A DNA stretch of 16,191 nucleotides from NCBI GenBank assembly GCA_946477505.1, contig CAMKYP010000027.1, forward strand, positions 1-16,191. The letters are read 5' to 3'. Shown one piece after another: positions 1-7,747 of this stretch (position 1 is the first letter of the stretch; each line of letters opens with the position of its first letter). Made by a program: the position numbers and the translations under genes. The notes under the pieces are model-generated. The model saw only the letters and a program-made list of their open reading frames with translations, did no database searches and was not told the DNA's origin. This DNA comes from an uncultured Dechloromonas sp. Lineage in GTDB: Bacteria; Pseudomonadota; Gammaproteobacteria; Burkholderiales; Rhodocyclaceae.

Positions 1-1063
1 GGCCGGCGAGCAGCGCTTCGGGGCCGAGGTGGCGGGTCAGCGGCAGGGCCTCGCCGCCCAGCTTGAGGGCGTAGCCCATGGCCAGGGTGTCGGGGTTGCA
101 GGGGACGGGGACGATGTCGTCGAGGGTGAACAAGCCCGATTGCTCGGCGACGCGACGGCGTACCTCGCTGACCGTCAGACGGTGGCGCTGCGATTCGAAG
201 TCGAGATTGCGCCCGGCGTCGGATACCGGCTGCAGCGTCACACCGCGCACGCAACGGTATTTCAGGCCGAGCCGGATGACTTCGCCGATCTGATCGTCGT
301 TCACGCTGCGCTTGACGGTCATGACCAGGGTGGTCGAGATACCGTGCGCTTCCAGGCTGGCGAGGGCGCGTTCGTGGAGTTCGGCGAGGTCGGCGCCGCG
401 CATTTTCTGCAGCACGTCATCGTGCAGCGAATCGAACTGCAGGTAGATCTCGATACCCGGCTTGTAGCCGGCCAGACGAGCGACGAAATCCGGATCACGA
501 GCGATGCGCAGGCCATTGGTGTTGATCATCAGGTGGCGGATCGGGCGCGCCTTGGCGGCATCGAGGATGGCGAAGAAATCCGGATGCAGCGTCGGTTCGC
601 CACCCGAAATCTGCACCACGTCCGGCTCGCCTTCGTTGGCGACGACGGCATCGAGCATGGCCTCAACTTCGGCCAGCGAACGGTGCATCTGCCGCTCCGG
701 TCCGGATTCGGCATAGCACACCGGGCAGCGCAGGTTGCAGTGCTCGGTGATTTCGACCACCGTCAGGCAAGAGTGCTGCATGTGGTCGGGACACAAGCCG
801 CAGTCGTAGGGGCAACCGTAGCGCATCTCGGTATTGAAACGCTCGGGCATTTCCGGCGCCTTCACGTAGACCTCGCGACATAGCCGGTAATACTCGGCAT
901 CGTCGGCAATCAGCACGCGTTCGCTGCCGTGCGCCGGACACCACTTGTCGAGATAGACATCGTTGCCCTTGATGACGATCTTCGCCTCGACCTGGCGCAG
1001 GCAGGTAGTACACACCGAGGCGGTGGTGTCGTAGAAAAGCCAGGGGCGGTTCTTGCGGCTCAC
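1..1063 (-). CDS. Radical SAM protein of the COG1964 / tetraether-synthase-like family (3' end missing)
   Basis: The first 354 residues are present and the C-terminus lies beyond the left edge. The N-terminus carries C18-x2-C21 and C42-x2-H45, a rubredoxin/zinc-knuckle-like metal site. Next is a second cysteine cluster, C84-x3-C88-x2-C91 with C99, then the radical SAM motif C109-x3-C113-x2-C116 (CNLRCPVC) and the SAM-binding GGEP at 154-157. A PVPC motif follows at about 319-322. This arrangement is typical of COG1964, which includes Methanocaldococcus MJ0619, the archaeal tetraether lipid synthase that joins lipid chains. The GTG start at 1063 overlaps the upstream stop (GTGA) and follows a GGGGAG-like ribosome site, so it is preferred over internal starts. 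It is the last visible gene of a lipid-related operon. Family is confident; the substrate is unknown, and a lipid substrate is inferred from family and neighbours. A peptide or other small-molecule substrate remains possible. Confidence 0.85.
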   Translation of the reverse strand, partial: MSRKNRPWLFYDTTASVCTTCLRQVEAKIVIKGNDVYLDKWCPAHGSERVLIADDAEYYRLCREVYVKAPEMPERFNTEMRYGCPYDCGLCPDHMQHSCLTVVEITEHCNLRCPVCYAESGPERQMHRSLAEVEAMLDAVVANEGEPDVVQISGGEPTLHPDFFAILDAAKARPIRHLMINTNGLRIARDPDFVARLAGYKPGIEIYLQFDSLHDDVLQKMRGADLAELHERALASLEAHGISTTLVMTVKRSVNDDQIGEVIRLGLKYRCVRGVTLQPVSDAGRNLDFESQRHRLTVSEVRRRVAEQSGLFTLDDIVPVPCNPDTLAMGYALKLGGEALPLTRHLGPEALLAG

Positions 1064-1302
1064 GATTGCTGCTCCCCACCGAACGAGGCATCGCCGGCAT
1101 TCGGTTTCCGCCAACTGTTGAACACCCACCACACGGTAAAACCGCCCCCGACCACGCCGAGCAGGCCGATCAGCGCAATCCACACGCCGTCGCGCGATGC
1201 GCCGCCAAACATCACGCACAAACCGCCGGCAGCGATGGCGAACAAGCCGGCGGCGATCAGACAGATGCGAAAAAGGACTTTCAGTATCACCAACATGCTC
1301 AT
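1060..1302 (-). CDS. Small two-helix membrane protein (80 aa), unknown function
   Basis: I do not recognise this protein. Two hydrophobic stretches are visible, about residues 4-32 and 40-61, the second ending in WWVFNSW. A short polar C-terminal tail (about 64-80) follows, rich in G, D, E and Q. No cysteine pair, histidine motif or signal-peptide cleavage site stands out; the single cysteines at 14 and 29 lie in the first helix. The start is the first ATG of an ATGAGCATG sequence. Its ATGA overlaps the stop of the preceding small gene, and its own TGA overlaps the GTG of the radical SAM gene. That coupling on both sides is the best evidence that it is expressed. It could be a small subunit or membrane anchor for the Lgt-like or radical SAM enzyme; that role is inferred from position only. 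Confidence 0.7.
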   Translation of the reverse strand: MSMLVILKVLFRICLIAAGLFAIAAGGLCVMFGGASRDGVWIALIGLLGVVGGGFTVWWVFNSWRKPNAGDASFGGEQQS

Positions 1303-1431
1303 GCGCTCCCGTCTTTGTCTTTGTGAAATTTGCCGGCCGGTTTGAAGGTCAGCCTGATGATGCCGGTGCCGGATGCCATGATCAGACCGACGATCAGCAC
1401 CAGCCCCGACGATATTGAGGAAAGCGTTCAT
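1299..1431 (-). pseudogene. Very small membrane protein (about 43 aa), split by a one-base frame change
   Basis: An ATG at 1431 overlaps the stop of the Lgt-like gene (ATGA) and sits 4 bases after a full AAGGAGG ribosome site, so translation should start here. In that frame the protein begins MNAFLNIVG and then becomes polar, unlikely sequence. Dropping one base from the run of four G (1404-1407, minus strand) gives instead a clean hydrophobic helix (about GLVLIVGLIMASGTGII) and a basic tail ending KFHKDKDGSA. Its TGA then overlaps the next gene's ATG (ATGA at 1299-1302). The restored reading frame, about 43 residues, fits both overlaps exactly. I therefore read it as a real single-pass membrane protein carrying an insertion, a sequencing error at the G-run, or less likely a programmed frameshift. 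Function is unknown. Confidence 0.6.
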
Positions 1432-2198
1432 CGCGCCTCCTTTTCCGCCGCCATCGCCGCAACCCTCGGCCACAGCCGCCACACCAGCGGCAAGTAGATC
1501 GCCAGCCCGATCAGGCACACCCACTGGATGCCGGACTGCCCGAGCGGGTAGACGTAGGGAATGGGCTTGATGCCATCGACCAGCAGGCGCCAGCCGAGAT
1601 AGCTGACCAGCATCAGCTTGAACAGCAGCCCGGAGCGAACCGCCAGCTGCCCGCGCAAGCCCGCCAGCCCCCACCACAGCAGGCCGGCAAACAGGATTTC
1701 ATAGAGCTGCGTCGGATGGCGCGGCACGCCGTCGCCGAAATCGATGGCCCACGGCAGCGCACTCGGATTGCCGAAAGTGCCGTCCTCCAGCCCGGCCAGG
1801 AAACAGCCGACCCGACCAATCATCAGCCCGAGCAGCACGGGAAAGACGAAGGCATCGCCGGTCGAGTGCCTGATGCCGTTGAGCTTCTTGGCGATCTCGA
1901 CCCCGATCAGCCCGCCGAGCAGGCCGCCGACCATTGACTGCCCGCCCAGCAACAGCGTCGGCGTATTCCAGTACTGCACAAAGAGGTGCGGCATCTCGAT
2001 CCAGAACACCGCCTTGTTGCCGATGGCGGCGCCGAAAATGCAGCCGACGGCGACGACGAAGCCCTCGCCGTGCAGAATGCTGCCGCCCCCGGACTGCTTG
2101 CGAAGCATCCGATAGTAGGCGGCACCGACAGCCAGGGCGAGCATTTCGAAAACTCCGTGGACCATGGCAGCGTGTTCGGCCGGAACCACCGGGCTCAC
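1428..2198 (-). CDS. Prolipoprotein diacylglyceryl transferase-like (Lgt-like) membrane protein
   Basis: The 256-residue, multi-helix protein belongs to the Lgt family; E. coli Lgt has about 291 residues. Family marks are the glycine-rich GGLLGGLIG (91-99), the signature arginine in IGRVGC (R129), DFGDGVPRHPTQLYE (153-167), and a late WRLLVDGIKP (R204). Authentic Lgt transfers diacylglycerol from phosphatidylglycerol to lipoprotein cysteines and has a key histidine in an SFHGGL context; here the matching segment reads SMVGGL, so that histidine is absent. The asparagine after the signature arginine also appears to be cysteine (C132). This suggests a paralogue with another acceptor or altered chemistry, not the housekeeping enzyme. 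The GTG start at 2198 overlaps the upstream stop (GTGA); an ATG at residue 12 is an alternative. The open frame extends further upstream, but that part overlaps the acyltransferase gene and is composed of implausible residues. Confidence 0.82.
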   Translation of the reverse strand: MSPVVPAEHAAMVHGVFEMLALAVGAAYYRMLRKQSGGGSILHGEGFVVAVGCIFGAAIGNKAVFWIEMPHLFVQYWNTPTLLLGGQSMVGGLLGGLIGVEIAKKLNGIRHSTGDAFVFPVLLGLMIGRVGCFLAGLEDGTFGNPSALPWAIDFGDGVPRHPTQLYEILFAGLLWWGLAGLRGQLAVRSGLLFKLMLVSYLGWRLLVDGIKPIPYVYPLGQSGIQWVCLIGLAIYLPLVWRLWPRVAAMAAEKEAR

Positions 2199-4075
2199 CG
2201 CTGCTCGCCGCGCAAGGCCAGCACCTTGGCCTGCAAGTGTTCTGGCGTTGCTTCCGCTGCCGGCACTGGCGAGCCAACCCGCAACGCAATGTCCGAAAAC
2301 ATCCCGCGCCGGAATGGGGTCTTCATCGCCGCGCCGTCGATGCGCGAGAAGAAGCTGCCCCACAGCCCGGACAGGGCCATCGGCACCACCGGCACCGGGT
2401 TGGCCTGCAGGATGCGCGTCACGCCGGGGCGGAAGGGCTGGATTTCGCCATCCCGGGTGATGCCGCCTTCCGGGAAGATGCCGACCAGATCGCCATTCGC
2501 CAGCGCCTTGCCGACTTCGGCGAAGGCCGCCTCCATCATCGCCGGATCTTCCTTGGCCGGGGCGATGGGAATGGCGCCGCAATGGCGGAAGATGAAGCCG
2601 AGCAGCAGCGTCTTGAAGATGCGGTAGTCCATCACGAAGCGGATCGGGCGCGGCGAAGCACCCATGATCACCACCGCGTCGGCGAAGCTGACATGATTGG
2701 CGACGAGCAGCGCCGCGCCCTCGTGCGGGATGTGCTCCAGGCCACGGGTGCGCAGGCGATACACCGCCTTGACCATCAGCCAGGCGACGAAGCGGAGTAG
2801 GAATTCCGGCACCAGCCCATAGATATAGACCGCCACGACTGCATTGAGCAGCGCCGCGATGCCGAACAGCGCCGGCATCGACAGCCCTTCGCCGAGCATG
2901 GCCGCCGCCCCCAGCGCGCCGACCACCATGAACAACGCATTGAGGATGTTGTTGGCGGCGATGATGCGTGCCCGGTGTTCCGGCGAACTGCGCAGCTGCA
3001 CCAGCGCATAGAGCGGCACGATGAAGAAGCCGCCGAAGACGCCGAGCATCATCAGGTCGAACAGCACGCGCCAGACATCCGGGATGCTGAGCAGGGCGAG
3101 CAGTTCGTGCGGCGTCGTACCGGCCAGCCCGACCGGCGAGGCGAAGTAGAGATCGACGCCGAACAGCGTCAGGCCGATGGAACCGAAGGGCACCAGGCCG
3201 ATTTCGACATGCTTGCCCGACATGCGCTCGCAGAGCATGGAGCCGACACCGCTGCCGACCGTGAAGGTGGCGAGCAGCAGCGTCACCGACGACTCACCGC
3301 CGCCGAGCACGAACTTGGCATAGGCCGGGAATTGGGCGAGGAACAATGCCCCGTACAACCAGAACCACGAAATGCCGAGAATGGACAGGAAGACCGTTCG
3401 GTTCTGCCGGGCGAAGGCGATGTTGCGCCAGGTTTCGGACAGCGGGTTGAGATTGACCGTGAGCATCGGCGCCGGCGGCGGTGCGACGGGAATGCCCCGG
3501 CTGGTCAGGTAGCCGGCCAGCGCGACGATGAAGCCGCCGACGGCGATCCACGCCGGATGCGCGACGGAGCCGGCGAGCAGCCCTCCGGCCAGCGTGCCGA
3601 TCAGGATGGCAACGAAGGTACCGGCCTCGATCAACGCATTGCCGCCGACCAGTTCGTCCTCGCGCAGGTGCTGCGGCATGATCGCGTACTTCACCGGCCC
3701 GAACAGCGTCGAATGGCAGCCGAGCAGGAACAGTGCCCCCATGAGCACCGGCAGGCTGGTCATGAAGAAACCGGCGGCAGCCACACCCATGATCGCCATC
3801 TCCAGCACCTTGACCAGCCGCGCCAGCATGGCCTTGTCGTACTTGTCGGCAAGCTGCCCGGCGGTCGCCGAAAACAGGAAGAAGGGCAGGATGAAAACCC
3901 CGGCCGCCAGGTTGGCCAGCAGTTCCGGTTTGAGCGTCGTCCAGTGCGCGGCGTGGAAAGTGAGCAGGACGATCAGCGCGTTCTTGAACAGGTTGTCGTT
4001 GAAGGCACCGAGAAACTGGGTGGCGAAGAAGGGGCCGAAGCGTTTCTTCCTGAGAAGTCCGAATTGTCCGCTCAT
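2195..4075 (-). CDS. LplT-like MFS lysophospholipid transporter fused to a PlsC-type acyltransferase
   Basis: This 626-residue protein has two parts. Residues 1 to about 425 form a 12-helix MFS domain resembling LplT, the inner-membrane lysophospholipid flippase; the FFATQFLGAFNDNLFKN opening is characteristic. Residues about 430-626 form a PlsC/LPLAT domain with the catalytic H461-x4-D466 (NHVSFAD) and FPEG at 534-537. In E. coli LplT works with Aas to import and reacylate lysophospholipids. Fusion proteins of LplT, PlsC and acyl-ACP synthetase are known in many Gram-negatives; here the set is divided over two genes, each with its own PlsC domain. The ATG start at 4075 overlaps the amidohydrolase stop (ATGA). 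Likely role: flipping and acylating a lyso- or glycerophospholipid at the inner membrane. The exact acyl acceptor cannot be told. Confidence 0.9.
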   Translation of the reverse strand: MSGQFGLLRKKRFGPFFATQFLGAFNDNLFKNALIVLLTFHAAHWTTLKPELLANLAAGVFILPFFLFSATAGQLADKYDKAMLARLVKVLEMAIMGVAAAGFFMTSLPVLMGALFLLGCHSTLFGPVKYAIMPQHLREDELVGGNALIEAGTFVAILIGTLAGGLLAGSVAHPAWIAVGGFIVALAGYLTSRGIPVAPPPAPMLTVNLNPLSETWRNIAFARQNRTVFLSILGISWFWLYGALFLAQFPAYAKFVLGGGESSVTLLLATFTVGSGVGSMLCERMSGKHVEIGLVPFGSIGLTLFGVDLYFASPVGLAGTTPHELLALLSIPDVWRVLFDLMMLGVFGGFFIVPLYALVQLRSSPEHRARIIAANNILNALFMVVGALGAAAMLGEGLSMPALFGIAALLNAVVAVYIYGLVPEFLLRFVAWLMVKAVYRLRTRGLEHIPHEGAALLVANHVSFADAVVIMGASPRPIRFVMDYRIFKTLLLGFIFRHCGAIPIAPAKEDPAMMEAAFAEVGKALANGDLVGIFPEGGITRDGEIQPFRPGVTRILQANPVPVVPMALSGLWGSFFSRIDGAAMKTPFRRGMFSDIALRVGSPVPAAEATPEHLQAKVLALRGEQR

Positions 4076-5292
4076 GCGTGGCTCGCAGCGAAAAGGCGAC
4101 GGGTATGGAACACCGCCGGAGAGAAGGAATGCCCCTGCCAGTTGAGCAGGCGCTTGAGGGCAAAGTCGAAGAGCAAGGGGTTGTGCTGGCGCAGGGTGTC
4201 GAGATCGTCGACCGCCCCCTTGGGCAACAGGCCGGCCCGCGCCAGCGCGCTCGGAGAGGTCAGCGGCACGATGCCGGGCAGTGGGTAATCGGAGCCGTGG
4301 AGCAGGCGATCGTGCAGGTCGCGGCGTTCGAGCAGGGTACGGATTGCCGCTGTCTTGCGATTGCGCTGCGTGATGGCGGAAATGTCGCCATGGAGCAACC
4401 CCTTGGCGCGCGGCTCGCCCATCAGTTTGAGGAAGAGATCGAAACTGCTGCGCACCTTGCCATCATCGTCGATATCGTCGCCCAGCGTGGCACAGTGGGC
4501 GACCACTACCTTGACGCCGGCATCGAGCGCCCGGCGCAGGCGCAACGGGTTGCCGTAGGCCTGCGTGTCGCTGCCCTTGACCGCCTTTTCCTCACCGCAA
4601 TGCACGATCAACGGCGTGCCGGTTTCGGCCAGCACGCGGTAGAAGGCGTCGCACTTGGCGTCAGCCGGGTCCATGCCCATCGCTGCCGGCAGCCACTTCA
4701 CCGCCCGTGCGCCGTTGGCGACGGCCAGGCGCAACTCGTCGGTCGCCCCTGCCCGATAGGGGTGTAACGAAGCGACCCACTCGAAGCGTGCCGGAAAATC
4801 CCGCGCCAGCTTGGCTGCCCAGGCATTGGGCACGTAGAACGCCGAATGTTCCGGGTGCGCATCGCCCCTGCCATCGTGGAATCGCTCAAAGGCGAAGAGC
4901 ATGACCTTGAAGCCATCCGGCATCGCCTCGCACAGGTTGAGCAGGCGCGCGACATAGGCCGCGTCGACCTTGCCCGGCGCATCGTGGGCGCAGCCGGCGT
5001 TCATGTAGAAGAGGCGCTGGGCGTAATGCAGTGGTTGCAGCCAACTCGACAGCTGCGGCCCGACCTCGATGCCGCTGCCGCCATCACCCAGCCCGGCGAG
5101 ATGCACATGGCAGTCCCACACTTGCGCCGGATCGATGCCCGCCCATGACTGATGCAGCCATCGGCTGTCGATCAGCCCGGCCGGGATGGCGACGCGGCAC
5201 TTGTTAACCAGCAACGGTTTGGCCGATGTCCAGCCGGCGGCCGACAAGGCGGCGCCGCCGGCGAGCAGACCAATGAAACGGCGGCGATTCAT
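4072..5292 (-). CDS. Amidohydrolase-superfamily protein with Tat-type signal
   Basis: The 406-residue protein starts MNRRRFIGLLAGGAALSAAGW, a twin-arginine-like signal followed by a hydrophobic stretch, so export or membrane anchoring outside the cytoplasm is likely. The rest fits an amidohydrolase_2 (COG2159-like) TIM barrel: H62-x-H64 in WDCHVHLAG, H231 in PLIVHCGEE, H266 in VVVAHCATLG and D335 in HGSDYPLP, a set of metal ligands and catalytic acid typical of zinc hydrolases and decarboxylases. K199 in AVKWLP may be a further ligand. Its ATG overlaps the aas stop (TGATG) and its stop overlaps the next ATG, so it is translated as part of the lipid operon. The substrate is unknown; hydrolysis of a lipid head group or an amide is conceivable but only inferred from context. 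Confidence 0.85.
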   Translation of the reverse strand: MNRRRFIGLLAGGAALSAAGWTSAKPLLVNKCRVAIPAGLIDSRWLHQSWAGIDPAQVWDCHVHLAGLGDGGSGIEVGPQLSSWLQPLHYAQRLFYMNAGCAHDAPGKVDAAYVARLLNLCEAMPDGFKVMLFAFERFHDGRGDAHPEHSAFYVPNAWAAKLARDFPARFEWVASLHPYRAGATDELRLAVANGARAVKWLPAAMGMDPADAKCDAFYRVLAETGTPLIVHCGEEKAVKGSDTQAYGNPLRLRRALDAGVKVVVAHCATLGDDIDDDGKVRSSFDLFLKLMGEPRAKGLLHGDISAITQRNRKTAAIRTLLERRDLHDRLLHGSDYPLPGIVPLTSPSALARAGLLPKGAVDDLDTLRQHNPLLFDFALKRLLNWQGHSFSPAVFHTRRLFAASHA

Positions 5293-7436
5293 CACACCGC
5301 CTCGGCCAGACGCTTCAGCGTCACGTAATCGACCTTGCCGGTGCCTAGCAATGGCAGCACTTCGACCTTGTGGATCTTGCGCGGCACGGCCAGTTCCGGC
5401 ACGCCGGTTTCGCGGGCCTTGGCGGCGAGCAGTTCGCGCGTCAGCTGGCCGTCGGTGGTGAACAGCACCAGCGCCTCGCCCTTGGCCGGGTCGGGCTGGC
5501 TGGAGGCGGCGTGGAGCATGGCCGGCGAAGTGGCCGTCGCCAGCTTCTCGACCACCTCGAGGCTGACCATTTCGCCGGCGATCTTGGCGAAGCGCTTTAC
5601 CCGGCCAACGATCTTCACGAAACCGTCCTCGTCCAGCTCGACCACGTCGCCGGTCTCGTACCAGCCCTCGCCGGCGTCCGACACCGGCGGCTGCAGCACG
5701 CCGGGCTGGTCGGCCTTGAGGTAGCCGGCCATGACATTCGGGCCGCGCACATGCAGGATGCCGCCGTTCGGAATGCCCGGCACCGGCAGCAGCTTGTGCT
5801 CGATGCCCGGCAGCAGGTTGCCGACCGTTCCCGTCTTGTAGGCCATCGGCGTATTGACCGCCAGCACCGGCGCGGTTTCGGTGGCACCGTAGCCTTCGAA
5901 TATGCGCAGGCCGAATTTCTCGAACCACTGGCTGCGCACGGCTTCCGATAGCTTCTCGGCACCGGCCACGACGTAACGCAGGCGATAGAAGTCATAGGGA
6001 TTGGCGAACTTGCCGTAGTTGGCGAGGAAGGTCGAGGTGCCGAACAGGATGGTGCAGCCGCGATCGTAGGCCAGCTCCGGAATCACCCGGTAGTGCAGCG
6101 GCGACGGGTAGAGGAAAAGACTGGCCCCGTTGAGCACCGGCAGCAGCGCCCCGGCGGTCAGGCCGAAGGAATGGAAGATGGGCAGCGCGTTGAGCACCTT
6201 ATCGTAGACCGAGAAGTCGATCACCGAGCGGATCTGCGCGATATTGGCGAGGATGGCGCGGTGCGGCAGCACGACGCCCTTGGGCTTGCCTTCCGACCCC
6301 GACGTGAACAGCACCACCGCCGCATCCTCCGACGAGGCGGGCAGTTCGAAGCCGCGCGGGAAGTGCAGCGCCCACAGCATCAGCCACAGCTTGTCGCCGA
6401 GGCCGATCCGCTCGCGCACGTCCTCCAGGTAGACCAACTGCACCTTGCTCAGCCCGGCCAGCTTGTCGCCCAGCTTGGCCTGCTCGACAAAGGCGCGCGA
6501 GGTGACGATGGTCTTCACCTCGGCGGCATCGCAGGCGGCCTGCATGGCTTCGACGCCGGCCGTGTAGTTGAGCATGGCCGGAATGCGGCGCCGGGCGCTA
6601 AGGCCGAAGATCAGGCCGATGGTCGGCACGAGGTTGGGCAGCAACAAACCGACCCGCTCGCCGGGCTGCGACAGGCGTTCGATCTGGCGGCCGAGCATCA
6701 GGGCCATCTTGAGCAGGTCGTTGTACGAATACTCGACCTGCTTGACGTCCTCCAGCAGGCGACGGCTGCGACCATAGACGCCGACGGCATCGCACAGCGC
6801 GGCGTACAGGGTCTGCTGCGGGCGGGAGGCAACGATCATCTCCTGCATCAGCCGACGCATGGCCTCGCCGGATTTACGGCGACGCAGCTTGGCGGTCGCG
6901 CCCTCCGGCATCGGGAAGTGGCGGGCCTCCAGAATCGACAGACGAATCTTTGGCAAAAGCTGCTTGGGATGACGACCGGACAGGCGTGAGAAATAGGTAC
7001 GCTCGGCGCCCTCCAGACGCACCGGCACCACGGTCGCGCCGGTCTTGGCGGCGACGAAGGCGGGGCCGTCGTAGACCTTCATCAGCGAACCGGTCAGCGT
7101 AATGCGCCCTTCCGGGAAGATGACCACCGGCCGGCCGGTTTCGATCAGTCGGATGACCTTCTTCATGGCCATCGGGCTGGTTGGATCAACTGCCAGGTAA
7201 TCGACCTGCGACAGGAGGATGCGGAACATCCAGCTTTTGGCAATAGTGGTATGCACCACGAAAACCGGGTTGATGGGCAGGAACAGGCCGAGCAGCAGGC
7301 CGTCGAGAAAGGACTGGTGGTTGGCGACGACGAGCAGGCGGTCGTGCTTGAAATCGGCCTGCCGGGCAGTGACTTCGACACGGAACAACAGGCGGGCCAG
7401 GCCGCGCAACAGCGGCCGCAGAATGGAACGCAGCAT
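5292..7436 (-). CDS. aas: Aas-like bifunctional acyltransferase / acyl-[ACP] synthetase
   Basis: At 714 residues it is nearly the size of E. coli Aas (719). The N-terminal PlsC domain has H40-x4-D45 (NHQSFLD) and FPEG at 107-110. The C-terminal two thirds is an AMP-binding acyl-activating domain with the P-loop FTSGSEGKPKG, the adenylate motif EGYGATETAP, the YETGDVVELDEDGF hinge, and the late catalytic lysine region GTGKVDY. Aas activates free fatty acids on its bound ACP and uses them to reacylate 2-acyl-lysophosphatidylethanolamine on the inner membrane. The ATG at 7436 overlaps the arsR stop (TGATG). Three genes downstream lies the LplT-PlsC fusion, its usual partner. Here it is under apparent ArsR-family control, which is not the housekeeping arrangement, so it may supply acyl chains to a specialised lipid. 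Confidence 0.92.
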   Translation of the reverse strand: MLRSILRPLLRGLARLLFRVEVTARQADFKHDRLLVVANHQSFLDGLLLGLFLPINPVFVVHTTIAKSWMFRILLSQVDYLAVDPTSPMAMKKVIRLIETGRPVVIFPEGRITLTGSLMKVYDGPAFVAAKTGATVVPVRLEGAERTYFSRLSGRHPKQLLPKIRLSILEARHFPMPEGATAKLRRRKSGEAMRRLMQEMIVASRPQQTLYAALCDAVGVYGRSRRLLEDVKQVEYSYNDLLKMALMLGRQIERLSQPGERVGLLLPNLVPTIGLIFGLSARRRIPAMLNYTAGVEAMQAACDAAEVKTIVTSRAFVEQAKLGDKLAGLSKVQLVYLEDVRERIGLGDKLWLMLWALHFPRGFELPASSEDAAVVLFTSGSEGKPKGVVLPHRAILANIAQIRSVIDFSVYDKVLNALPIFHSFGLTAGALLPVLNGASLFLYPSPLHYRVIPELAYDRGCTILFGTSTFLANYGKFANPYDFYRLRYVVAGAEKLSEAVRSQWFEKFGLRIFEGYGATETAPVLAVNTPMAYKTGTVGNLLPGIEHKLLPVPGIPNGGILHVRGPNVMAGYLKADQPGVLQPPVSDAGEGWYETGDVVELDEDGFVKIVGRVKRFAKIAGEMVSLEVVEKLATATSPAMLHAASSQPDPAKGEALVLFTTDGQLTRELLAAKARETGVPELAVPRKIHKVEVLPLLGTGKVDYVTLKRLAEAV

Positions 7437-7747
7437 CAGGTGTGATCCCTTACGTAATCGAGGACATTGCCGAAGGTTTCGCTCAGCGCCTCGCGGTTGA
7501 TCCAGAACCAGACTTCCTTGCCGATCTTCTCGGAAGCCAGCACGCCGGACTCGTGGAGTATCTTCAGGTGGTGCGACACCGTCGACCGGGCCAGCGTAGA
7601 CACCTCGGCAATCTGCCCGACGTTCAGCCGCTCGCCCGGCTCAAACAGCAGCAGGATGCGCTGCCGGTGCTCGTCGCCCAGCGCCACGAAGACTTTGGAC
7701 ATCGCCTGCCAGGCAGGCGGAATAGTTTGGGAATAGTCAGATTTCAT
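7436..7747 (-). CDS. ArsR-family winged-helix transcriptional regulator
   Basis: This 103-residue protein has the ArsR/SmtB fold: ALGDEHRQRILLLF (helix 1-2 region), a recognition helix in LARSTVSHHLKILHESGVL, and a beta-wing around IGKEVWFWIN. There is no cysteine at all and no ELCVCDL-type site, so classical arsenic, cadmium or zinc sensing through thiols is unlikely; the inducer could be a lipid or other small molecule. It is the first gene of the operon and its stop overlaps the aas start. The ATG at 7747 has no ribosome site in front, but a promoter -10 element lies about 8-13 bases upstream, so a leaderless mRNA is likely. A second ATG at residue 16 would still keep the whole DNA-binding domain. 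Autorepression is inferred from the inverted repeat over its promoter. Confidence 0.9.
   Translation of the reverse strand: MKSDYSQTIPPAWQAMSKVFVALGDEHRQRILLLFEPGERLNVGQIAEVSTLARSTVSHHLKILHESGVLASEKIGKEVWFWINREALSETFGNVLDYVRDHT

Noticed and set aside
29..883. Plus-strand open frame of 284 codons
   Set aside because: It is antisense to the radical SAM gene, whose cysteine motifs and GGEP are clear; the plus frame shows no known motif.
2199..2582. N-terminal extension of the Lgt-like frame to 384 residues
   Set aside because: The extra 128 residues overlap the PlsC domain in another frame and have implausible composition; the GTG at 2198 fits the operon's overlap pattern.
2975..4288. Long plus-strand open frame of 437 codons
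   Set aside because: It lies opposite the LplT-PlsC and amidohydrolase genes, is rich in R, Q, E, H and G with no domain pattern, and is a typical antisense artefact of GC-rich codon use.
5293..5928. N-terminal extension of the amidohydrolase frame to 618 residues
   Set aside because: It overlaps the end of aas and lacks domain character; the internal ATG begins a clear twin-arginine signal.
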